Virus record (IMG/VR): IMGVR_UViG_3300043398_000272 | Coordinates: 1-64,000 of that record | Source of the DNA: a virus | Strand: one strand, 5' to 3' | DNA: 64,000 nucleotides | Shown: positions 44,420 to 52,184 of the stretch, in pieces | Numbering within the stretch: the stretch's first letter is position 1 | Layout: the number at the start of each line of letters is the position of its first letter | The notes under the pieces: generated by a model | What the model saw: the letters and a program-made list of their open reading frames with translations, nothing else | Database searches by the model: none | What the model was told of the DNA's origin: nothing | Made by a program: the position numbers and the translations under genes

Positions 44420-44804
44420 TTTCGTTCTTAAATTTTAAAATTAGGTCTTTTTCGTAGAGTTTATCTTTTACTGATTGTAACTCTTCACCGAAAGTAAAAC
44501 ATATTCTTTTTTCTGGGTAAGACTCATAAGCGTCTATATTTTCCCATGCTAACGCAATCACACCATCAACAGCGTCCCACACAGCAAACATGCTACTGTC
44601 TTGTACAACGTCCAGTTTCAATTCTGATTCTAACCTACCAACAAGCTTTATAAAGTGTTTGTTTGGTGGGCTAGGTCTACCAGAAGCTGGAAACACATCC
44701 CAATCTTCGCCATCAATATTTTTTGTGTCATCAGAAAATATGAATTCGTATAAGTATTCAAACTTATAGTTAGCTCCGACTTTATTTACGTAAATCAAAT
44801 ACAT
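44409..44804 (-). CDS. hypothetical protein
   Basis: A 131-residue mixed alpha/beta protein (MYLIYVNKVGANYKFEYLYEF...). It has several aromatic strands and a GRPSPPNKHFIKLVGRLESEL helix. Starts with a TAATG overlap on the preceding gene and overlaps the following gene by 11 nt, so it is part of the late structural operon. No motif recognised. Confidence 0.55.
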   Translation of the reverse strand: MYLIYVNKVGANYKFEYLYEFIFSDDTKNIDGEDWDVFPASGRPSPPNKHFIKLVGRLESELKLDVVQDSSMFAVWDAVDGVIALAWENIDAYESYPEKRICFTFGEELQSVKDKLYEKDLILKFKNENGE

Positions 44805-46369
44805 TAGATTTCAGCTTTTGGGTCTGGTTGTACATCAGGCATAGGTAAGAATGGTTGATTCTTACGTTTAGGGCTAATACTTGGGCTTGGCGCAACAGAA
44901 GGTTTTACTTCTGGTGCTGGTGCTACTTGTGGTTCAATCATGGAGTCATCTTGGTTAAATGTCTCGGTCAATTTTTGACGAAGATAATCTTTATCAAATA
45001 TACTAAATTTTTCCTCTTTTTGCAAGTCTTTATCAGAATCTTTTGACACTTTTACACCACTTAAATTGGTGTCAAAGAAGTGATAAACCTCTTCGATATC
45101 GTCAGAAGCTTTTGATACGTGGTCGTTCGCCCAATCGTGACCATTTTCAAGCATTTTGTCAATCTCTTTCTGGTTCATATTTAATAATTCACCAGATGCA
45201 TGATTTATCATTTCAAGATTTTGCCAAAACATATAGTTTTTTGACTCACCAGCGTTTTCATTAATTGGTACACAATTAGGTACGGTTTTACCGTCTTTTT
45301 CTTTCATACCAACTTGTCTATAACCTTTCCAACAACCTTCAGTTATTTCAGTTCCTGGTTGAAATAGATTGTTTTTAGGTACATTTGTCAAAAACAAATT
45401 ATCCATCTCTTGAATACCACCAACTTCACCACCTTCTATGTTACCATCTAAACTATCTTCGCTATCATATCTCCATGGAAATGCAGTAGCGCCAGTCATA
45501 TTAATTTCTTTCGATTCATTTACGGTACCCTCACCAAAAGGAAACCCTAAAGCTTTATAAACATCCATTATGCGATACTGACCAGATATATCTACAGAAT
45601 TGTAAATCATTTGTAGAATCATGTGTAATTCATCTCTAGAAATTGCTGGTTTCTTTGCCAAAGGTTTTAACTTATCTGGGTTGATGAACTCAGAAAGAAT
45701 ACCCCCATCATTTTCATTTAAGTTTTTACCAGCGGTATAATACCATTGCATGTAGTTGAAAATGTCGTGTTCGTTTGGTGTTATACCTTCTCTTTTACAC
45801 GCATCAAAAGCATAGTGAAGCAAACTCTTCATAGCAAGCAAACCACTAGTTTCAAACTCATTGTTTTCAATACCAGCCATGTTTTCAGCCAATTCATCAG
45901 TTGGTTCTTCACCACCTAAATCATCAGTTGGTTCATCCATAGAAGGTTCATCACCACCTAAATCATCGGTTGGTGTTGTATCAGCTTCTGGTGCGGCGTC
46001 TTCATCACCAGCCCCAGATTTTTTAACCTTATTAATAATGTCTTTTTGGTCTTCAGGAGTCATTTCAGCTGTATGTGTGGCTGATAATAAAGAGTTAATA
46101 GCAAACTTCTCTAAATCAAAATCAGGCTGACCCTGTGACTCAGTATATGCTCTTAATGACTGACCTAATTTACCTGTTAACTGCTCAATAAACTTTTTAG
46201 GGTCTGATTCTTCGTCAGCTTCAACACCAGCATCAAATGGTTGGTCATCGAATGGTTTATCGTCAGTAGCAGGTGCGGTGTCCATATTATCACCCATAGA
46301 AGGTTCTGGCACCGCTGGTTGTGGACTAGTTGGGGCGGCTGGTTCAGGATTTGAACCAGCAACCTTCAA
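44804..46369 (-). CDS. putative virion protein, probably continuous with the gene upstream
   Basis: Up to 521 residues from a TTG at 46369; the first in-frame ATG is at 46297. The frame remains open upstream to the A10 run (sense) at 46405-46396, where it is in the -1 frame of the preceding gene. The N-terminal 165 residues are Pro/Glu/Asp-rich with repeats of the type PTDDLGGDEPS; the rest is mostly helical, with ESKEINMTGATAFPWRYDSEDS and a second Pro-rich end. It is likely an internal or head-associated late protein. See the finding on the A10 junction. Confidence 0.55.
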   Translation of the reverse strand: MKVAGSNPEPAAPTSPQPAVPEPSMGDNMDTAPATDDKPFDDQPFDAGVEADEESDPKKFIEQLTGKLGQSLRAYTESQGQPDFDLEKFAINSLLSATHTAEMTPEDQKDIINKVKKSGAGDEDAAPEADTTPTDDLGGDEPSMDEPTDDLGGEEPTDELAENMAGIENNEFETSGLLAMKSLLHYAFDACKREGITPNEHDIFNYMQWYYTAGKNLNENDGGILSEFINPDKLKPLAKKPAISRDELHMILQMIYNSVDISGQYRIMDVYKALGFPFGEGTVNESKEINMTGATAFPWRYDSEDSLDGNIEGGEVGGIQEMDNLFLTNVPKNNLFQPGTEITEGCWKGYRQVGMKEKDGKTVPNCVPINENAGESKNYMFWQNLEMINHASGELLNMNQKEIDKMLENGHDWANDHVSKASDDIEEVYHFFDTNLSGVKVSKDSDKDLQKEEKFSIFDKDYLRQKLTETFNQDDSMIEPQVAPAPEVKPSVAPSPSISPKRKNQPFLPMPDVQPDPKAEI

Positions 46370-46386
46370 CTTAAATCTTGTATCTT

Positions 46387-46416
46387 CAGTTAGACTTTTT
46401 TTTTTACAGTTAGACT
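46387..46416 (-). repeat. 20-bp tandem repeat containing an A10/T10 homopolymer
   Basis: CAGTTAGACT occurs at 46387-46396 and again at 46407-46416, with a T10 run (46396-46405) between. The 20-bp unit shifts the reading frame and produces the stop codon of the gene that ends at 46390. Deleting one unit rejoins the two flanking frames. Confidence 0.8.
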
Positions 46417-47010
46417 ATCTACCAGTTCATCCATGTTTTTCATAGCGGCAGAAATAGTCATTCTAGATTCGGTAAGTTTATCAGCACCACCTTCAAGCAT
46501 ATCTGCATTGTCAAATGTATTGTGGTCAGTTTCTTCACCTAACATACCATCTATAGCCTTTTCATCTTCACTTAATTCAACTTCTTCCTCAACAACTTCT
46601 TCCTCAACAACTTCTTCAACCTTAGATTCAGATAAAAGATTATCGTTAAGTGTAATGTTGATTTCACCTTCATAGTTGTAAGCTTCAGCCAAGCTTCTAA
46701 ACATCAAGTTTAATTTTTTTAATGCTGATGCATAAGATGGATATGCCGCTTCTTTTTTGTTTTTTAAACCACCAATGTATTGGAAGTCTTCAACCACCAA
46801 ATTAGAGCTCTTATCAGCTTTTTTGATATACCATTCGCGGTTTTCACGGATAATAGCGTAAGCTACGCCGTCAGGACCCATCTTGGTCAATTCAACAGCT
46901 GACCTTGAAACACCCTCATTGATTGGTGCGATACCCATAAGTTGTATCATTCTGTCAGATACTTCTCTACCTTTAAGGCCAATTGGGGTGATGTTAGATT
47001 TTTTGTTCAT
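46390..47010 (-). CDS. putative head protein with prohead-protease-like site
   Basis: A 206-residue protein. The N-terminal MIQLMGIAPINEGVSRS contains I-N-E/G, matching the L/I-x-E cleavage rule of T4-type proteases. Residues 35-105 form an alpha/beta domain (ELTKMGPDGVAYAIIRENREWYIKK), and about 130-150 consist of an acidic Val/Glu repeat encoded by an 18-bp repeat. It ends DSLTVKKKV just after the A10 run; without the inserted repeat it would continue DSLTEDTRFKLKV into the downstream frame. First gene of the transcript that follows the motif at 47036. Confidence 0.6.
   Translation of the reverse strand: MNKKSNITPIGLKGREVSDRMIQLMGIAPINEGVSRSAVELTKMGPDGVAYAIIRENREWYIKKADKSSNLVVEDFQYIGGLKNKKEAAYPSYASALKKLNLMFRSLAEAYNYEGEINITLNDNLLSESKVEEVVEEEVVEEEVELSEDEKAIDGMLGEETDHNTFDNADMLEGGADKLTESRMTISAAMKNMDELVDSLTVKKKV
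46574..46618 (-). repeat. 18-bp tandem repeat coding an acidic Val/Glu stretch
   Basis: The unit CAACTTCTTCCTCAACAA (+ strand) is repeated about 2.5 times in frame, giving repeated V-V-E-E-E in the head protein. Confidence 0.6.
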
Positions 47011-47035
47011 ATGTTTTAAACTGTTTTTCTTATGT

Positions 47036-47044
47036 TATAAATAT
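47036..47044 (-). promoter_or_regulatory. late-type promoter motif (sense ATATTTATA)
   Basis: Exact motif, 25 nt before the ATG at 47010. Confidence 0.6.
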
Positions 47045-47062
47045 GTTGAAACGTGACAAACG

Positions 47063-47317
47063 TTAGTTGGAGCCACCTAATCCTGAACTACCAGAATAAA
47101 CGTCCTTATACTCGCCTAATAAAAAGCAACCTGAGCCACCACTAACTGTACGAATCCAAACCTTAACGTTTGACGAAGCACCAACACTAAGTGATGTACC
47201 ATTAACAGTAATGGTGCAACCAGCACTACCACCATAAATTTCAGAGTATGTGTGCGCAGTTAAGTTTGCAGAACCAGCCGCAACAATTACGCTATGTATG
47301 TCATTTATATTCGCCAT
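47063..47317 (-). CDS. small beta-rich protein, possible decoration or tail protein
   Basis: An 84-residue protein rich in Gly, Ser and Val with alternating short strands (SEIYGGSAGCTITVNGTSLSVG, NVKVWIRTVSGGSGCFLLGEY) and a Gly/Ser-rich end. Two Cys are present. A late-type motif 16 nt upstream marks it as a late gene. Likely a virion component; no family recognised. Confidence 0.5.
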   Translation of the reverse strand: MANINDIHSVIVAAGSANLTAHTYSEIYGGSAGCTITVNGTSLSVGASSNVKVWIRTVSGGSGCFLLGEYKDVYSGSSGLGGSN

Positions 47318-47333
47318 TGATTTACATTTTGTT

Positions 47334-47342
47334 TATAAATAT
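47334..47342 (-). promoter_or_regulatory. late-type promoter motif (sense ATATTTATA)
   Basis: Exact motif, 16 nt before the ATG at 47317 and just downstream of the early-operon terminator. Confidence 0.65.
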
Positions 47343-47352
47343 CGTAATAAAC

Positions 47353-47380
47353 AAAAAAGCACTCAAAAAGAGTGCTTTAA
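47353..47380 (-). terminator. rho-independent terminator of the early operon
   Basis: AAAGCACTC-AAAAA-GAGTGCTTT with a T tract on the minus strand, 7 nt past the stop of the secreted protein gene. Confidence 0.85.
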
Positions 47381-47386
47381 TGCTGG

Positions 47387-48874
47387 TTATTTAGCTAATA
47401 CGACTCGTGTTGCCGAACCGTCAATGACCTCGATGTAATATTTGTCCTTCTCCAAAGAGTTGACCACTTCACCCAATAATGAGTAATATTGTTTAGAATT
47501 TACTTTTTCTGTGTTTCTAATAACAGCTATTATTGGTGTATAACTGGTTGAATTATCCTCTTTAACTATCTTTATTCGGTAAAAAGACATTTCTTGTTGT
47601 GGGTAGTTATCGTAAAACGAATAGGTAAAATTATCATCTGTATTGTGCATAGCTACTAGCGACCCTATCTTTTCCCATTTCATGTCAGAAACAGCTCGTT
47701 CAATCACAAATTGTTCTATATTTTTCTCCTTATGGGTCACCCAAGTGACGTTTATAACGGTAAAAAATTCATAGGCGTTGAATGCAACGATATTATCTGT
47801 AGAAGATTCTGGAATAAATAACGTCCCAGCGGTCGAACTAACATTACATGTTGACCCATATGTTGATATTCTATATTGATATCCATTAAATTTTTTAACT
47901 TCATCAGTAAAACTTATAGAAAGTGTGTCACCATTAATCCTATAGGGTGAAATATTTTCTATTTCTTCCCATGTTGAACCATTATTTTTAGAAACTTCCC
48001 AAAAAAATGTGGTATCAGCGTTAGCTATAAATTTGTATTCAGTAGATTTATTGTAAACTGAAATGCTAGATGTTGGATTTTTTGTTATCTTAGGCATTTT
48101 ATTCACTTGAACATAGAATTTTACTGGTTGGGACCATACAGAACTACAACCCATAGTGGTTGAAACCGTTCTTAAATAGTAATTCCCAGAGTTTAGTATA
48201 ACCCCTACTGGGTTAACATCAGTTCCGTTAGCCGTTGTTTGAATAAAAGTGTTAGATGGTAGGTTAATCACCTCAAACATACATGCCGTTGGTGCATACG
48301 CTACGGCTGGAACCGATGGTGTAAAACACCCTAATAGCTTAAAATCGTCTATTCTTATTTTAACACCCTTATTTGATGGAGTATAAAGTATCCTTATGGT
48401 TAGATTCTTTGAATTTGGAACACCATTTTCTACTAATCGTCTAGTATATGATGTACCTATAGCATCATAACCTAGGTTTAATTTTTTGAACTCACCACCA
48501 TTATCACTAACTAGTATCGAAATTTCGTCACCGTTAACTTCACCACCCACTTCTATGATGTAAAAACTTACCGCTAAATAAGAATAACCCATGGTATTAA
48601 CCCCATAGATGTCCAAATATTGGTTCATCCCACCCTCAAATGATAAATTACCACCACCAGATGCTCCGATGTATCCACTAGATTTGTAATCAGATTTTAT
48701 TTCTGGTGATATATCACCAGTTTTGTATTTGTAGTTAGCGATGTTTTGCCATTTATTATAGGAAGAACAAGTAATTGTGTTACTTGAATTACCAAAATTT
48801 TCTGTCAATATTGTTGATTGACCAAAAAACGTTGTTGTTAGTAAAATAGCTAATGATGTTAATATTGTTTTCAT
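47387..48874 (-). CDS. secreted protein with T9SS type A-like C-terminal domain
   Basis: A 495-residue protein. Residues 1-18 (MKTILTSLAILLTTTFFG) are a Sec signal peptide. Residues about 20-175 are a beta-sandwich with GYIGASGGGNLSFEGG and a C-terminal IRIDDFKLLGC, like the choice-of-anchor/lectin-type modules of Bacteroidota exoproteins. Ig-like regions follow (about 180-340). Residues about 355-450 match the domain that normally precedes T9SS sorting signals (VTWVTHKEKNIEQFVIERAV, then SFYRIKIVKED), and the end, SLLGEVVNSL...KYYIEVIDGS, resembles the second half of a type A CTD. Predicted to be exported by the host Sec and T9SS to the cell surface. Last gene of an early-type operon, 1 nt after thyA. 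Confidence 0.75.
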   Translation of the reverse strand: MKTILTSLAILLTTTFFGQSTILTENFGNSSNTITCSSYNKWQNIANYKYKTGDISPEIKSDYKSSGYIGASGGGNLSFEGGMNQYLDIYGVNTMGYSYLAVSFYIIEVGGEVNGDEISILVSDNGGEFKKLNLGYDAIGTSYTRRLVENGVPNSKNLTIRILYTPSNKGVKIRIDDFKLLGCFTPSVPAVAYAPTACMFEVINLPSNTFIQTTANGTDVNPVGVILNSGNYYLRTVSTTMGCSSVWSQPVKFYVQVNKMPKITKNPTSSISVYNKSTEYKFIANADTTFFWEVSKNNGSTWEEIENISPYRINGDTLSISFTDEVKKFNGYQYRISTYGSTCNVSSTAGTLFIPESSTDNIVAFNAYEFFTVINVTWVTHKEKNIEQFVIERAVSDMKWEKIGSLVAMHNTDDNFTYSFYDNYPQQEMSFYRIKIVKEDNSTSYTPIIAVIRNTEKVNSKQYYSLLGEVVNSLEKDKYYIEVIDGSATRVVLAK

Positions 48875-48875
48875 T

Positions 48876-50174
48876 TTAATTGCTTAAAGGTGCTTTAATT
48901 GCTGGGTGTGATTTATAATTATCTACAAAAAAATCTTTAGGTCTTAATACCACACCATACGTTTTATCAAATAACCAAGATTCAAACCCATCCAAGTGCG
49001 TCATGTATTTAAGATTAGGTAGTGGAAATGGCTCTCTAGTTCTTTTTGGTAATAGAGATATGTATTCTGCTTTAGCGTCTGGGGTTAATGCATCCATACC
49101 ACTTTCTTGTAAATGTGTGTTTATTTCCTCTTCTGTATATTCTCTACCTATTTGTAATTTGGCTTGCTCAATGTGGTTCAAATATAAATGTACATCACCC
49201 AAATTACCAATCAACTCATCAGCTACCATATTGACTTCTCTAGCAATTATTTCAAGTAATAAACCGTAAGAGGCAATGTTAAATGGTAAACCTAAAAACG
49301 TGTCTACACTTCGTTGATTCCACATCAGTGAAATAGCTTTCTTAGGTAGCGTCTCTAATATTTCCTTTTCTCTAGTTCTGAGATTTGCTGCAACTTCATA
49401 ACTTTGAGCCATAACTGCGGCTGTTTTCTCTTCATTAACCCGTCTTAATTCTTCACTTAATGGTAATAGTTCGCTAGTATTAAGATTTCGCGTATAAACT
49501 TGAAATCCGTAGTGACATGGAGGTAACACCATCGAATCCATTTCACCCACATTCCAAGCCGAAACCATTAGTCGTCTTGAATCTGGATTTGTTTTAAGGT
49601 CGTTGATTAGATTTGCTATTTGGTCAAATGTTCTATAATATCTATAGCTTTCTTCCATATCAGCACCGCAAATTATTTCATCAATACCATAAACATCTTC
49701 CTTTTTTTCTCTAGTTAGATAAGTCCATTCTCTCCATTGCTTACCATAAATTGGACCTAACTCACCCCACTTTTCAGCAAAGTCATCATCTGTTTTGATT
49801 TTATTGATGAATTCTTCTTTTGACAAAACTTTCCATTCTTCCCCGTCAACACTTGATATTGAAGATTGCATTCTTTTACTAAAATTCATTTTACTTTCGT
49901 AATTCTTATAAGCGTCACCGTTCCAAATATTGCATCCATTATCAACCAAATATTTAATATTGGTGTCTCCTTTTAAGAACCAAATAAGTTCTGTAACGAT
50001 ACCTTCCCAATGCATCTTTTTGGTTGTAAGCAACGGGAAACCTTCTGACATTTTGTGTCTGATTTGTCTTCCGAATACTGATAAGGTACCAGTACCTGTA
50101 CGGTCGGATTTTCTCACCCCATTGTCAAGAATGTCTTGAAGGAGTGCTGTGTATTGTTTATCTAAATTATTCAT
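48876..50174 (-). CDS. thyA: thymidylate synthase ThyA with internal insertion
   Basis: Converts dUMP to dTMP with methylene-THF. Conserved parts: N-terminal RKSDRTGTGTLSVFGRQIRH, the nucleophile in MVLPPCHYGFQVY, NQRSVDTFLGLPFNIASYGLL and the folate-binding GDVHLYLNHIEQA. At 432 residues it is far longer than the usual 264-300: between FQVYTRNL and ISLMWNQRS there is an insertion of about 50 residues whose core (SYEVAANLRTREKEIL) looks like a UVR-type helical hairpin, and further extra sequence follows YEEEI near 350-375. Pairs functionally with dut at 3590. Confidence 0.95.
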   Translation of the reverse strand: MNNLDKQYTALLQDILDNGVRKSDRTGTGTLSVFGRQIRHKMSEGFPLLTTKKMHWEGIVTELIWFLKGDTNIKYLVDNGCNIWNGDAYKNYESKMNFSKRMQSSISSVDGEEWKVLSKEEFINKIKTDDDFAEKWGELGPIYGKQWREWTYLTREKKEDVYGIDEIICGADMEESYRYYRTFDQIANLINDLKTNPDSRRLMVSAWNVGEMDSMVLPPCHYGFQVYTRNLNTSELLPLSEELRRVNEEKTAAVMAQSYEVAANLRTREKEILETLPKKAISLMWNQRSVDTFLGLPFNIASYGLLLEIIAREVNMVADELIGNLGDVHLYLNHIEQAKLQIGREYTEEEINTHLQESGMDALTPDAKAEYISLLPKRTREPFPLPNLKYMTHLDGFESWLFDKTYGVVLRPKDFFVDNYKSHPAIKAPLSN

Positions 50175-50400
50175 TGTAATTTCTTATTTTTACCATATCA
50201 ACGTTATCAATTCTTTCAATTTCAAGGTATTCGTTATCCCAATCATGTGTAGATGTTTGGGAAAATCTTTCACGGAAAATAAACCCAATCTCAAACTCAA
50301 CCATGATTGGATTTTCTTCATATTGCCTATTTCTAATTTCGGTAGCAAATTTTTGAAATTCTTCTTCGTTTCTAATATATCTGTTGCTTTGATTATCCAT
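50167..50400 (-). CDS. hypothetical protein
   Basis: A 77-residue acidic protein (MDNQSNRYIRNEEEFQKF...). N-terminal helix, then strands IMVEFEIGFIFRERF and YLEIERIDNVDMVKI. Its end overlaps the thyA start by 8 nt. Unknown function within the early-type operon. Confidence 0.55.
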   Translation of the reverse strand: MDNQSNRYIRNEEEFQKFATEIRNRQYEENPIMVEFEIGFIFRERFSQTSTHDWDNEYLEIERIDNVDMVKIRNYNE

Positions 50401-50404
50401 TTTT

Positions 50405-50650
50405 TTAACCGTTGTAAGGTATTATTGTCATGTCTATAGAGTAATATACACCATCAGCTTCATATATAAGAAACCCGTGTTTAAACTCATTTACCATATT
50501 AAAATCGGAAACTCTAACACTAAAAGACAATCTATCAGCTAAAGTATCTTCAATTAATTCCTTTATTTGACCAACTTTGGTTCTTTTTAATTCATATGTG
50601 ATTGAGTCAATTGTTTCTCTTATCAATCTACTTTTTTCTTTTTGTGTCAT
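50405..50650 (-). CDS. hypothetical protein
   Basis: An 81-residue protein with an N-terminal charged helix (KEKSRLIRETIDSITYELKR) and a beta C-terminal half (LSFSVRVSDFNMVNEF, GVYYSIDMTI). Spaced 4-5 nt from both neighbours in the early-type operon. No family recognised. Confidence 0.55.
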   Translation of the reverse strand: MTQKEKSRLIRETIDSITYELKRTKVGQIKELIEDTLADRLSFSVRVSDFNMVNEFKHGFLIYEADGVYYSIDMTIIPYNG

Positions 50651-50655
50651 TAATT

Positions 50656-51006
50656 TTATCTTGTTAATTGTACGTAGCCTCGTTTTTCGTTATAGAAGCC
50701 GTTTATGTCCTTATATCTTAGCAACCATGTGTATATACCATTTTCACAATAAAAGCCACTGCCGCTATCGCCAGTCCACCATAGGTTAGATGAATTGTAT
50801 ATGTTAGTTCCAGCTCTATTGTAGATAATGAGTGTCGCATCAGATATAGAATCTGTTGTTATAAAAAATACATCGTTTACACCATCATTGTTTGGTGTGA
50901 ACGAGTTTGGTGCGTATATTTTTGGTTTATCATCTTTTGATTGCCCAAGCACCGATGTCGATACAAATAATATCCACATCAATAAAATGTGTTTAAATAA
51001 TTTCAC
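50656..51006 (-). CDS. secreted protein consisting of a T9SS type B sorting (CHU_C) domain
   Basis: A 116-residue protein. Residues 1-22 are a signal peptide (FKHILLMWILFVSTSVLGQ). The mature part is essentially one gliding-motility-associated C-terminal (CHU_C, type B) domain: IYAPNSFTPNNDGVNDVFFI, ATLIIYNRAGTNIYNS, W-x-G, CENGIYTWLLRYKD and the terminal RGYVQLTR. In Bacteroidota such domains sit at the end of large exported proteins and direct them through the type IX system; here it stands alone with no cargo domain. Overlaps its upstream neighbour by 14 nt in the early-type operon. Confidence 0.85.
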   Translation of the reverse strand: MKLFKHILLMWILFVSTSVLGQSKDDKPKIYAPNSFTPNNDGVNDVFFITTDSISDATLIIYNRAGTNIYNSSNLWWTGDSGSGFYCENGIYTWLLRYKDINGFYNEKRGYVQLTR

Positions 51007-51277
51007 CGCTTTCTCGTTGGTATGTTAATGTTGTTATTTTTGATGGTACCCAATCAATAAAATCTAAGTTTCTAACAAATCCTAGTTTATCAAATAGCTT
51101 CCACCTTTCTTCCATTGTTAGGTCTCTTTTACTTACCTTAATAGACATAAAATAAGATAAAGGTCCTCCATTGATAACTTCGATTTTGAATTCTTCAAAT
51201 GTTGGTACATCTTCATAACCCAAAAATTTATCAATATAATCTGAATAGGCTTTTCTTAATATTAGTTCTCCTTCCAT
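50993..51277 (-). CDS. hypothetical protein
   Basis: A 94-residue protein with an N-terminal helical half (LRKAYSDYIDKFLGYEDVPTF) and strands FKIEVINGG and YFMSIKVSK, then a helix and YQRESGEII. Overlaps the genes on either side by 14-16 nt. Unknown; part of the early-type operon. Confidence 0.55.
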   Translation of the reverse strand: MEGELILRKAYSDYIDKFLGYEDVPTFEEFKIEVINGGPLSYFMSIKVSKRDLTMEERWKLFDKLGFVRNLDFIDWVPSKITTLTYQRESGEII

Positions 51278-51819
51278 CCTGAAAAAAATTTAAAGTCGTC
51301 CATTATAAATCTTTCAAATCTATTTTGTGATGATGACAAATATTTTGTCGTTACATATCCAGAAGTTGATACGAACACAACTTCAACCAGTACTGGTGCT
51401 GACCCAGACATGTCCATTGAAAATCTTTCTTTAATCAACGGATGCGTTCTATCTAAAATATCTTTGGTACCATCTTCCCAATGAGATATGATGTTACCTT
51501 GTTCATCCATATAAATCATCGGGATACCATTTCCCCAAGTATCTTTTTTAACTTGGGCTTCAAAATCATTTTGAAACTTTTCAGATTTCAAATAATCTGT
51601 CAAAGCATCTTCAAATTCAATATAGTACATTGAATTTTTATTTGAATGGCAACCACCATCTCTAGTGTCATACCAATCACCATCGACCAAAACGATATCA
51701 AATGGTTTACCAGTTAATTCATCGTACCTAGTTTGTATATCATCCACTTTTGCTGTACGAGCATTTTGTTGCGCCATTGACGTATAACCATCAATGTAAA
51801 CGTTATCACCTATTTTCAT
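51262..51819 (-). CDS. hypothetical protein
   Basis: A 185-residue protein. MKIGDNVYIDGYTSMAQ... suggests a small N-terminal barrel, and KPFDIVLVDGDWYDTRDGG is beta-rich with several acidic and aromatic residues. The C-terminal part (SAPVLVEVVFVSTSGYVTTKYL) is also beta. Start overlaps the methylglyoxal synthase stop by 4 nt. No family recognised. Confidence 0.55.
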   Translation of the reverse strand: MKIGDNVYIDGYTSMAQQNARTAKVDDIQTRYDELTGKPFDIVLVDGDWYDTRDGGCHSNKNSMYYIEFEDALTDYLKSEKFQNDFEAQVKKDTWGNGIPMIYMDEQGNIISHWEDGTKDILDRTHPLIKERFSMDMSGSAPVLVEVVFVSTSGYVTTKYLSSSQNRFERFIMDDFKFFSGWKEN

Positions 51820-52184
51820 TGTTTTAAAGAGTTTAAAAGTATTACTGCACTGGCTTTATTGGTTGCTAATGGAACGTTATGTACGTTACAAATTCTAAGC
51901 AACATGCTAACGTCTACTTGGTGAGGGTGAACGTCTAAAGGGTCTATCAAAAAGATTACACCCAAAATTTTGTTTTCAGCAACCATTGACGCTATTTGAG
52001 CATCACCACCTAACGGGCCGCTTAACATAGATGTCACATCAATACCAGTTTGTTTGATGTGTTTACCAGTTGTTCCTGTTGCAACCACATTATGCTTCTG
52101 AAAAACATCTTTGTATTCCATCACTAGGTGTACCATTTCTGGCTTTTTACCATCATGTGCAATACAAGCTAAAAATTTATTCAT
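51816..52184 (-). CDS. mgsA: methylglyoxal synthase
   Basis: Converts dihydroxyacetone phosphate to methylglyoxal and phosphate. The 122-residue product aligns along its length with the core of bacterial MgsA (about 150 residues): IAHDGKKPEM with His10-Asp11, ATGTTGKHI (36-43, phosphate loop), MLSGPLGGDAQIASM with catalytic Asp61, LIDPLDVHPHQVDV with His88 and Asp91, and PLATNKASA. All key residues are kept. It lies in an early-type phage operon between small membrane proteins and hypothetical genes, which is unusual; it could divert host glycolysis or relieve sugar-phosphate stress. Confidence 0.9.
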   Translation of the reverse strand: MNKFLACIAHDGKKPEMVHLVMEYKDVFQKHNVVATGTTGKHIKQTGIDVTSMLSGPLGGDAQIASMVAENKILGVIFLIDPLDVHPHQVDVSMLLRICNVHNVPLATNKASAVILLNSLKQ

